Shown here: piece by piece, positions 29,676 through 42,300 of the stretch | Layout: every line of letters starts with the position of its first letter | How positions within the stretch are numbered: position 1 is the first letter of the stretch | Assembly: GCA_018292915.2 (NCBI GenBank) | Contig: JACVVK020000343.1 | Coordinates: forward strand, 72,501 to 136,500 | Length of the DNA stretch: 64,000 nucleotides | DNA from: Batillaria attramentaria | Lineage: Eukaryota > Mollusca > Gastropoda > Batillariidae | Direction: 5' to 3' | Translations under genes and position numbers: made by a program | Notes under the pieces: generated by a model | The model's input: only the letters and a program-made list of their open reading frames with translations | Databases searched by the model: none | What the model was told of the DNA's origin: nothing

Positions 29676-32600
29676 CTTTAGGGGAACAAAATGTGTTATA
29701 CACTGATACTTGCGAATCACATGCAAACATTTCGGTTGGTCACAGTACATGACCAGATTAGGACTGGGTTGAACATAATGACTAGATTCATGCAAACACA
29801 TTGGTTTATCAGTCTATAGCAACTGTGTTTGTTTTGCCTAGCTGTAAGTGATATTCGTTTCATTTGCTTTTTTGTAATCGGTAGTTCGATAAATTAGCGT
29901 GAAGGTGCAGTGTCTCCTGCATGTTCTGGATTTATACTGCCCCGTAGACCAGTCTGCATCATTTGCATCATTTGTTCAACCTTACATTTCACTTTTTTCC
30001 AAGTAGTGCAGGCACATTGAGCCCACGGATTAGTCTTTGATGCTTGCGCGGCGTTACGCCCGAAAAGCTCACTCAATCAGCAATCTATCCGTCCTGATAT
30101 GCTCTTGTAATTTTGCAGTATTATATAGCATAAACGTACCTTTCGTTGTCCACAAATCCGACATGTACGTCTCTTTATGTAAGCACTACTAACTAAAAAT
30201 AGCGGAAATACCTATCTATCTGTCCATTTCTTTTGATCATAGCATGATGCCTTCAGGTTGTGAAGCTGGGAACATTTGTTACACCCCCCCCCCTCACCCT
30301 TCCTCCCCCCCCCCCCCTCTCTCTCTCTCTCTCGTTACCTTGTCCGCGCTGATGGGGTGTAGATACTTGGCGATACATCGTTGCCAGAACTCGATCTCTC
30401 TCATCGGCAGATACTGAACCTCGCCCTGCCGCATACCAGGGTCGTCCAGCCACCTGAAAATTCATTCGGCATAACGGTTAGACAAGTGTAACAGGCACGG
30501 GGACACGAACGTCACTGTGTAAGTGTAGCTAGGGGTGTGTATGATCATTCTCCCGTGCTAGCTGGCGAAGAATTGCACGATCCATATACCACACACGGCA
30601 CTGCACACTGTTCTGTTTTTCCGACTACATTTCCGTTTGTCTACAAACTTTCAAGCAACACAGAATATCAAGGACTTTGTTAGTTGGGGTATTCCCCGAA
30701 CAGGATATGATAATGGCGATGAAGATCTTTATGTACAGCACGCTCGTACGGCGGGGGGAATGCACAGAGGGAGATTAATGATCTGCCGTTATACTTCTGG
30801 CACCAGCTGCCTGGATCCCGTGGTGACAATGCACCATGTGGGCCAAATGATTTTATATGCAGGAGAAGTGTTGCTTAGATGTTATACTTTACTTTGACGT
30901 CACCTTCAGCGGGTTGCCAAGGAAACCTGACAGCAGACATGTAAACAATCTGTTTCGACTATAGTGATAGCTCGGGCAGAGTGAGTCATGACGTACTTGG
31001 GGTTGATGAGTTCGTCACGCTCCTCCTCCAGCAGGTGTTCGTCTTCGTCTGTGGAGGTGCTGGTGGATGACGCGTCGCCATTTTCAGCCTCCTCCTCAAT
31101 GTCGTCGATGTTGGAGCGCTTGGAATGGCGGGAACGGGATGATGAGCGGCGCCGCTGGTGGAAGGCTCCAGTACTGCCACTGGCCACAGTGCGGAGTCCC
31201 GTCTCTACCTTGTCCAGTTTCTCCATCACCTGCAACACAGCCAGACCACCAGAACGTTAGCTGTGTGACCCAACACAGCCAGGACCACCAGAACGTTAGC
31301 TGTGTGACCCAACACAGCCAGACCACCAGAACGTTAGCTGTGTGACCCAACACAGCCAGGACCACCAGAACGTTAGCTGTGTGACCCAACACAGCCAGAC
31401 CACCAGAACGTTAGCTGTGTGACCCAACACAGGAGTGAGTTACTACATAACGTGACCGCCCACGGTGGCCCTTTACTGATCGTGCGTCGCTGTGTAACTG
31501 TAATCGTTAGTTCGATGGTTTTTCGACGCAGTTACGTGAATTTTTTCCAATCGACGGATTGCTCATTTGAGTCTATTTCTTTTGCCGGGTTTTTGCCTGC
31601 ATGACTCCTGCAGTAAACTTCATGAAAATAGAGTAGATACGTCGGTATAAGTTTTTTTTCCAGATATTTATGATTGCATGGTTGTTTGAATGTTTGCTTC
31701 TGATATGGGGAGACGGGGTGGCCGAATGGTAGAGCGTTGGACTCTCAATGCTCGGGTCGTGTGTTCGTATCCCGGCTGGGGCCAAATATTTGTGCTGGCT
31801 TTTTCATCCTAGCCCCGTCTTTGATATCACCCGTATGTGGTGGAAAAGGACGTTAAACCCCAAACACCCCACCCACCCACTCGCTTCTGATATGTTTTAT
31901 CTTAGTGTTTACTCTACAAAATTAGATCTAGGCGGGAGGACTCTGCACAGCGCGAGAAGCTGCATTAGCTGGTTTTCAATCATTTTGTAATGACAGAGGA
32001 ATGTGGCGGAGCAATGTGATGGGAGAGGGAACATGTATCCAAGACATGACGCACCTGTCGCAAGGATCTCGGTGTTGAGGTCAGGTTGGACCCCTGTGTC
32101 CGCACAGCCTCCTCAGACCGCCAAAGAATTTCCCGCAGCACGTGCTCTCCTCCTCTTGACGAGCCATCCACGCCATCCAACCCTGCCCGCCGACCGCAAC
32201 CTTGCCTCGTTCGTCTTGCGCTTTCTGCGCACGCGCGGAGACCTCACGTGTTCCCCCACGAGGACGACGTGCAGGTTGCACATCCCGTAGGACCATCAGC
32301 ACCACGTAGCCAGCGGGGATACAGAGGAAGTACAAGCGCGCCGCCTAGTAGACATAGAAACTCTTGTGGATGGAACATGGCGGATATGACAAAGATGGCG
32401 ATGAGCAGCAGCAAGGAAAATGGCGTTGGGAGAGACGATGGTGTCCTCGGCGATCTGGACAACGGTACCCACGATAACGGCCATCATGAGCAGAGAGTAG
32501 ACGGCCGCTGAGAATGGCGGCAATGTTGAGCTGAACTTCCGGCTTGGTCAGAAAGCAGATGACGAGATAGAGAGCCGCTGGTCCAATAGACAGGCACGTA

Positions 32601-35600
32601 GCTTTGCCACAGGGAGATCCTCATCACCGCGTTGAAGGCACCAGCCATCATAAGCAAAATGGTCGCCGGACCTACGGACACATAAAACAGAGTGTTAAGT
32701 TTTAAGGAACATCCATATTGTTGGTATTACTGGTGAGGTCCTACTGTTTGATAATTAGGCTAATTGAAAGGTTCAGAGCCCCGCATGTAAACTCGAAGTT
32801 AATTTAACCCACATCTACGGGCCTAACCCAGAGTAGGACAAAAGAAACCAAAAGCAAAATAAATAGAAAAAGGACGCGAAGAAAGGAAGAAAAAAAATCC
32901 TTCTATAACGGATTAGGCACCATGGTGAAATGGACCCGCTTTCTGATTAAAAAAAAACAACAACAGAAAATTTAACCCTAGAGCTAGTTTAGTTCAAGGA
33001 CAGACTTTAACCCCGGGCTAGAATCCCTAACCTCGACTTTTACATGCGGGCCCAGCTGAATACCAGTGATTCCGATGATACTATATTAATATTCGATATT
33101 TAAGTCAGTTCTTATCAAGTAAGTTTTGGGTTTGTGCATCAGTGGCCCTCACTAAAACACAAATAATAATTCATTCATGTCTGCATGGTTTTAAATTCGG
33201 CCTCAGTGGGACTGTTGCCATTCTGATTATACTCGTGTCTGCTGCAGTAAGAGCAGTTAAGGTAACCGTAAATCTTGCGCTATTTTTCGCATACCGGGCC
33301 AAAACCGAAAAAGAGTTTTAAAAAAAGTGGGATACTAGTACGGTACGGAAAGGGTTAAAAGGACGTGATTATCTGAGGTGTTATTCGGGATGAGGTGGTA
33401 AAGGTTTACGACCATTTCTTTCTTTCTGAAATATCTTCTTATTGTGTGTGTTTTGTTATTCATTGCCTGCTCAGTTATCTCTGTTTATGCACAGAACGTA
33501 TTGTCGCACTGACGGAGTATGATTTGCTGGTTGTTACACACAATACCTCTACCGTTTTGTAACCCCCCCCCCCCCCGCCTTTGATATCACCCGTATGTGG
33601 TGAAAAGGACGTTCAACCCCCAAACAACCCCCCCACCCCTCCACCCCATAAGTTGATAACCTGACACACAGAAAGTATTATATAACAACCATCCACCCAC
33701 ACCTGAGGTGAATTTTAGGCTGGCTCGATAACGTACTTGGAGTACGATTTCAACACAACATACCTAGGATTGTAGAGATCATGAGCAGTCCCTGGTAACA
33801 CATGTACAGGTAGGAGATGTTGTCGTTGATCTTGACGGTGGTGCGGTAACTCTGCAGCAGGTCCATGATGTTGGCGAGGGTGGAGGGGATCCAGCGACGT
33901 CGTTGGTTGAAGAACTCGTTGAAGCGTTCCGGCGCATGCGTCATGGCGTCAGAAGCAGCGCAATATTCCACGCGGTAAACCTTGTTGTAACATCAGCGTG
34001 CATAACCACCGATCCTCCCCTGAAATGAAGAACAGACCTAACATGTGGTTTAATCTGTTTAAGATTGACAGTGCGCCGTCAGTCGAAGAAGAACGTAAGG
34101 AGTACTGTTAAATATCAAACCTTTTTTTCTTGAAGTCATAGTTGTAGTTCTTGTCAACAAACCGTCGTTTCTTTAAACCTTAAGAGGGAATTACCGTGCG
34201 TTGGACCATAAAACTTCCTCTTACCTGACTTTTTTCTGAAGGGTAACAAAAAAGCTTACCCCCAAACGAACTAATCCTGTGGTACGTATAGTGGGATTGA
34301 ATACAAATTATTTTTTTGTGGACTGTTTGGTGGGAAGGTGGGGGGAGATGGTGGAGAAGGGGGATGGGGAGGGGGGGGGGGGGGGGCGCTACTAGGCTAC
34401 CGACCTTGATCGTACTGCAGGTAGTGCCGAGCTTCAGCCGAGCGCGTAGCGTAGGTCCTCATGACGTTGTCGTCCATCAGCGTGGAGCCCCTGAACAGCG
34501 AGAAGCAGCCGGGACTGCACAACACGCAGCCCAGCATGTGTTCCGCGGCCTTCTGCAGCCAGTGACCCACTGCGTACTCGAACATCTGGTACCACACCAT
34601 AGGACCTGCAAGCAACGAGGGGACACGTCATAGTCGTGTTATCAATAGGTAAACATCAGTGACGCGGTTGATATTGCGGGGAAACAGGTGTGTCATTCTT
34701 ATCTAATAATAATAATAAATCACATAATAATATACAGCGCAATTCTTGAAAAAAAAACACAAACTCATTTGCGCATTCACACATCACACACACGCCTTGA
34801 TCATCAAGGCCCAGCACTCTTCCGTCTGTAGGTAGCGGGACATTTTTATGTCAGCCAGAAGCGCTTGTAATTGATGCTTGCAACTAAAAAAGATGGATTT
34901 AAAAAAAAAGGATATTGTTATCCCCAAACGGTAGCCCACTATCTATCCCAGCTCCTTGCACAAAGTACTGACCTGATCCTGTAGGATGAATGCGACCACA
35001 GGCAGCGCCGACTTTCTTGCTTTTCTTCATTCTGTCCACCAACAGCTGTACGGCCGCCGGCTTGAAGTCCACATCGCCGTCCAGAGCAAGGATGTACGTG
35101 TTCTCCGCCTGAACACATCAGTTTTTATTTAATTAGTGTGTGATAATGGCACCACTGACTTGAATAGTGGATGCCAGGACAGCTGAATGGTAGAGCGGTG
35201 GACTTTCAATGTTCGGATCGTGAGTTCGAATCCCCGCTGGGGCCAAATATTTATACTGGTCTTTTTCTCGTTGTCCCGTCTTTGATATCAACTCTCAAAC
35301 ACCTACCTACCTACACACACTGACTTGATGTGCACCTCACGGCTAGTTGGCGAATCCCTGGGATTTACCAATATTTGGGAAACGGTTGAGTGTTAATGAA
35401 TTCATCACTACTTTTTTTTTTTCATTGTGATCCCAAAGACGACCACACTCAGGAACTGTCTTACAAGAATCCGGGGCGCTACAATTAATAGCATAAAGCT
35501 GAGACAGGGAAGTACGTTCGACATCCCGACCGTTAAGGAAGGGAGAAAAATCAAAACCCAACTGAAACGTGAAGAAACGCGTACTATTTTCAATTCATGT

Positions 35601-38600
35601 GTATTCTGTTTCAAGCGTTTTCAGATTTACTAATGTTTTTCTTTATGTAATTCTGTCGACCTAATCGAGCGATTCAAAGTCTATAATTCATATAGAATGT
35701 TACTGGTACGCTGGTAAGATAAGCAGAATGGTTCCGGGTCCGTTACCTGAACAAGAACTCGCTCGGGGATGTACTTGAACAGATTGCCCTTGATGAAGTG
35801 ACCGCTTGCGTTGCGCCATTTTTCTTCTCGCTCCATCGTCGACTGTGATTGAAGGTCATCTTGTTGCCCCAGCAACCGGTATCCAAGGAGATAGTACATG
35901 TACATCACCTGTAACAGGATTTGTAAGAATACATGGGTTAAGGCCAGTTTATTACTGGTTTGTTCTGCGCAGTACTATTTTTGCTTTTGATTGAAGCGTT
36001 TGTCTGTGGGAAAATGAGTTTCCAGTACAGAATATCCAAGGAACTGGCTTCTTTCATTTCGATTACAGATTTCAGAAATATTCAAGAATGAGGAGAAAGC
36101 AATCCCGAATATAAAATTACGACCAGGACAGAACAAGCCACTGCGGCGGATCCTTAATTAAACGCTTAGTTTTTTGTGTGTGGGTTTGCTTCGAGGATGA
36201 AGATGAGACGAGATAGCTGAGCTGGTAATAGTTTTGGATTGCTGCCGCTCGGGTCGTAAGTTCGATTCCCTGTTGAGAGTAAACAGTTCGTGCTGGTCTT
36301 TCCTAGTTGCCCCTTCTCCGATATAACCATCCCCCTAGCGGCGTGAAGGAAATGAAATTACCACCGTGCCCCCCCCCCTTCCCCCTGCCCCTAACCTCTC
36401 GTCAACTCCAACCCTAACCAACCATACAACTGTCCAACCAGTCGAGGCTAATGACACACAGTTGAACGGACCTGTGACCATCGCTTCTTGTGTCTGATCT
36501 TGTTCCTGTCCTTGAAGTGGGCGATCAGCAGGTTGCCGCCAGGCAGTGTCCATACTAGACGTCCTCCGTAGGGTGTGGGGATCTTCACCGGGGGAAGTAG
36601 CGTTATCTCGCTCTCATGGATTGCACTGAAACAGCGGAGCACACATTATTAGTTTGTGTCAGTTAGTATTCACGGATTTATGTGTAATAGTCCTACTTTT
36701 TCTCATCATAACGGCGATATTTCTAACAGGTGCACGACCATTTTGACTTGTATCAACTAGTCAGTGAGTCAGTCACCCAGTCAATTTGCCTGTTAAAACT
36801 TTTTATGTCTTATTACTTATTGCTGTTGCAGTTACTGCTTGCTAATGTTTTATACTTTATCACTTTTGGCTGTTGCAGTCACTATTTGTTGATTTGTTTT
36901 TGCTGTATTACTACCAGATATTTCACCTACCATAATTATATCTGTTAAAGAAATCACTAAGCAGTCACTCTTGGTTATCTCTGGAAGAAAACAATCCTGC
37001 AGTACGACTGATTGCATGAAACAAAGTTTAGATCACTTAGTCACGGTATAACTGTATTTTCTGTGCCGAAAAATATACTCATAATAATTCGTTAATTGCA
37101 GTTGCAGACATTTTAAGGAAAACAGTCTCGCATGAGAAATGGAAGGCGAAAACTATTTTTGAGTCCGAGAAAAAAGAAATGTGAGCCTTTTTTAAAGTCT
37201 ATGTGTCAGGCCAGGCGTAAGTTTGACGGATGTTAAGGGGAGGTAAAACCAGAAAACTAAAAAGGTATAGAGGTGGTGGTTCCCCTTCGATCAGCTCTCT
37301 CCTCTCTCGATCAGTCTCTCTCCTCTCTCTCTCTCTCCCTCTTTCTCTCCCTTGAGTTGCGCGGGTCGGTTCATCAGTGTAGCTCACTGTCAACACGTTT
37401 TGTTCAGTGTTTGTTTTTCCCAGGTCTTCCCCTGCCTTAGCAAACTCCGCTGCACGATTTCTTTAGCTGCATGTAATGACCTGTGAGACGCCTATCGTGT
37501 AATGTAAGCATGTCACCCCATTGGCTACTGTCGCTGAATAGCTATACAAGAATGGATCTGAATGGTCCTTCACATCTCTGAAGATTCAGTCGGCTTAACA
37601 CGGCGAAACCCGGAGTTGTATTACTGTACTGCTTTACATGTCATTTCAAACACTCGAAAACGTCAGTTCTGGCCGGTTCAGTTCATCGTACGGAGGTGAT
37701 GATACTACAAGTGCTAACAGCTTATTTTCATGTTTCCTTCTTTACATTGAGATGTGTGGCGACGCAAATCGTGAGGGATCTGTTCCCAAGGAACAGGAGC
37801 GAGAGGGTGTCGTGGTTTGTGGGGGCTTTGATTCATGTAGGAGGGATGGGCGTGTAAGTTATAGCGCTCGAGATGGAAACTGAAAGGTGTAGGTGTTGGT
37901 GAATATGCCAGTTAACGTCCTCTGCGCATCACGAAGGTCTCCCACTCAGACCTGATTTTTCCTGATCACTCGAAATAGTTTAGGGATGAGGTGTCTCAAC
38001 AAAAAGTCCCCGTAAGAGTGCAGTTTCTTGTTCATCAGCTTCTCTTTCCAAACTGAAGATGATGTAGAAAGATGGCCTCTTTCATGCCTTACTATAGTCA
38101 GGAACAGTAACCAACTTTCAACCCCGCAGCGCGGTGCTCGCCCCTTGCTGCGCCGTCATTATTTGCTAAAAAATGTGGACCTTCGGAGTGCTTGTGTTTC
38201 TCTGTTTTGTCCCGAAGCCTCCCTCCCACAACGCAAATAATGCGTGACGGTCTTTCTCGCCGCGGCTGTTCCCCCTTTCACAGCTGCCGGTCCCAAACTG
38301 CGTACTATGTATATGTAGTGTGAGTGACAGTGAAATACGCTGTCGTAGGAAGAAAAAATCAGCCGGTCTTGTCCGGGCATTTTATGGGATGTTTTTCACA
38401 GGTAACCTTAACTAACAGGTTTGCAAGGAAAGACCTTTACCTTTAAGCTGCAGATGCTGTGTGCAGGGATTTAAGGTTCAGTATAACTAAGGATTCTTAT
38501 TCAGTTTATGTCTGTCTTTTTCTTCTTATTTTCCTTTCTCTCTCAGATACACTGCTTGCGCGGCGATAATAACTAACTAACTAACTCTCTCGGATACACG

Positions 38601-39340
38601 TATCTTGGCTACAGTTTCCGTACACACACAAATCTGCTTTTTGTCTATGTTCTGAAGAAAACAATAAAAAATGTTTATGATAAAACAAACAAACAAACAA
38701 ACAAACAAATAAAAAACTCACAGAAGCCAAGAATGCTAGTACTAAAACAACAACAAACAAACAAATTCGTAACAACTTAGGCTCAAAAGAACCCAGCACT
38801 ATATAACGTAAATATAGAGAGGGATTTATAGAAGTGATCACGCATTACAGGAATAAATATGTACAGCTGTTATAGCTGAAGTCCAAACTACGCAAAACAT
38901 ACAGCGTGAAATTACAAACAGAAATAGAACGAGGTTACTAAGAGAGACAGAAAAAAAGGGGAGGAAAGGGGGGGGGGGGAGGAAGACGACGGCTTTGTGC
39001 TAATTATAATGAGTTTGAATATAAGTAATTTAAAAAAGCAAACACAGCAATCCCATCGGTGTTCAAGTCATAAAAAGCTAGTGTATGAGCATTTTCGTGT
39101 CAGCCCTCGAGTATTGACACACACTCGGTGTGTTGAAACATGGGCTGTGAAAGAAAATCATTCAGATTACACGGGCGCCTCACGGACACGCGAGGTATGA
39201 AAAGACTCGGGAAAAATGCACCGGGAATTCGGGGCTTGTGACCTGGATTATGACGTTGCCCTCTCAAGCGCCGCCACACTCTCAGGGCCCGCAACTCTAA
39301 AAACAGGCGGCTTGTCTCAGCGCTTACACGGCTCTTGCAC

Positions 39341-39373
<33 letters not shown>

Positions 39374-42300
39374 AATTCTTTTAATTACTTTGTGCCCTTT
39401 CAGGAATAGCCTAAAAGACAAGTACACTTAGTCAAAATAAATCAATAATCATTATGGGGAAAACTACAGCAGCGTAGCGGAGACTAAGCGGACATAAACC
39501 ACAACAAGAGAAGGCAACACGTTGGCCGAGATATCAAAGGCATGAATGTATTATGTTGTTTTACATGATTCTCTCTCCCGTCAAAACCAAAACGAATTTC
39601 TGAACAGCTGACAATTCTTCTGAACTAAATTATTTAGGTTTGCACATATAAATTACATTTTGAATGACTTCTGAATTGCAGTAAGGGGCTAGTTGGAACG
39701 TCTACATACTTAGGTTTCCTAGTCTATGTTACGACGTTCATTTTATAAGGAATCGCTGGCTTTCGTCAGTACTCATCTATTCATATATAAGCCATTTAAG
39801 TTACTTTTGTATGAAATCGTTGTATAGTCTCCTGACATTATCAACAGATTTGTTGAGCGATATTCGTTTTGATTAAACTCTCAATGCGTATGGCAGGAAT
39901 ACAACAGCGTGTGGAAAACGTTTCATCGAATGTGCTTAATCCGTGCGTCAAACTCAGTCACTTGTGTCACAATATAGCATCTGAAACCGTTGGCGTGACT
40001 CTGGACGACGTATATGTTGTTCTAGATTAAGTGTACCGCGTCCTGAGCAAAAGACGTTATTTGGTTACGGACTGAGGACCAGTTAGACGGTTCTGGTATT
40101 TTTAGAAGATTTGTCGAGGCCCAGTCTCTTCAGGAATAGACCATGCGCTCAAAGAAAGTCGTCTTTCTCTAATAGTAGAAGCCACAAAGTCACGAAAACG
40201 GTCGCAATGGCCAAATGAAACATCCTTCTTCCTGGCAAACAACCTTGGAGCTTTGAAAGCGGCAATTTTCCATCTCTGAGGCGATACGAACGTAGAGGTT
40301 TTAATGCATTTTCTTATCAAATTTTCTACCAACCTTGCTGCCTCGTCAACAACCGAGACAAGTTGTTTGAGGAAGTCGTTGGGCATCCACTCGCTGGAGG
40401 CATTGAAGTCCATAGCATCGTCCATAAATATATTAGCTGACAGGTACACACAAAGGAAAACAAAGGTTTGGTAGGTGAACAAAGAGGGAAGGTGAACAAA
40501 GTGGGTAGGTGACAACACAACACCCGACGGATTACGAGTGCTACAATCAGCGTGACAGTTAAATCATACATGAGGGAAGGTTTACAACAGAAAATTGATG
40601 GAAATGAAATACACCAATTACCACCCGAACGTTACTTGACAGTGATTTTATTCAAAAGGAAAAAAGTAGAAAAAACACGGACATATACTAATATTAACAG
40701 AAACGAAATACGACAAATTGCATGCAGACATAGCTTGTAGTTGTTTCACAGCAGAAGGAAAATGGCAGAACTGAAAGTGCTGAGTGGCCTCTTGAAGACA
40801 GTTCAGTCATCAGACGAACAGGGGAGAGACGATATCTAGTGGGTATATCTGCACTACAATCAAAATCTATATATATGTTTACCTTCAAACTCGTAGTAAT
40901 CAGGATCTTGTACATTGAAGTAATCCTGGGCGTTACGTCTGGCGCTTTGGTCAATGTCAAGCCTGCACACGATACGTAATTATTGAGAAAACAATATAAT
41001 ACTCTATATGAAACATTGCAGGGATGTGTATCTTTGGCGATTCGTGAAGTTAGAATAATAAAGTTCCCGTTTTGTATGTGACAGTCGACGGATAAAAAAG
41101 AACAGTCGTATACTCCCTTGAAGAAAAAATTAACAGCAGCGTCTATAATGAAGCTTAAACTCATATTTAGGTTTAACTAGGTGGTTTATATTAAGTTATT
41201 ACTAGAGCAGTGACATAACTCACCTGAATAGAGATTTCAGAAGTAGCGTCATCTCGCCTTGCGTTTCGTGCCACATTGTGGCGCACACGTAGATTTTCGG
41301 CACAATCTGCTCCCGCTGTTTGCGCATGGCGTCAGTAGAACTGGAGTCGAGCGAGGCATCGTCACTGAACGCAGTCATTTCCTTCAGGATGCGTTCACGG
41401 TCGTTGCGTCGCCGGTTGAGGAGCAGGGACTGTTCTATGAGGGCGCTGCAGTACTGAGGCAACAGGAACAGTCTGGAGAAAGAGAGAAATTTGCTCATGT
41501 GTCGAAACACTGCCATGGCAGTGCAGACATGGTTTACAATAAAGAACCATTCTGACAACACCTTGAGACAAAGGCAAAATAAGTGTATGATATGATTGAT
41601 CAACTTAAAAAGTGGGGCCTGGCAGAGTTAAAACCAGAAGATCGAGTTAAACACATAAAACTCGATTTGCCTCCGACGAGTTTGCCACAACGTTCAGTCA
41701 ACGTTATGGCCAACTTTGAATTACAACGCTGAAAAGTTCCCCTTGGAAATTACAACGTAATAAATTAGAATATGTTCCTACCTCTCAGTGAAAGCCAGCC
41801 TGGGTGCTTTGGGGGTCCAGATATATCTAGTGATCCAAAGCTGAGAGGCCCACCATAGTCCGAAGCCCAGTCCTAGATGCCAGATCAGCCATTGTCGGTC
41901 ATTGCCTTCTCCAGTACATGACCAGGATAGGAACCCGGGGATGATCTGCAGACAAACATTCCCAGTCATTATTGTCGTCGATGGTCCTTACCGTACCCAT
42001 TTTCTGTTGCACTTCTGACATTACTACAAGCTAGCAGTTCTGGCGTATCGTCATTTTGATTGTATCCTACCACCGTATTTGTCCGCTTCAACCTGCACCT
42101 ACAATCCGTACCCGCCGCTCATCCAGTGAGAAGCTTCTCAAAATTCCTAAGAGCAATTTGAAATCTATTGGCGAACGCTGTTTCCGGTTTACCACCCCAA
42201 CAGGCTGGAACTCACTGCCTGCTAGCGTGAGACAGCAACCAACTGTTATATTTCAAATCAGAGCTTAAAACATGTTTCCTTTAACATGCCTTCTAGTGAT

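Noticed and set aside
41395..41577. Alternative-frame open frames overlapping chitin synthase exons
   Set aside because: They are shadows of the real coding frame, which is fixed by motifs and splice phase.
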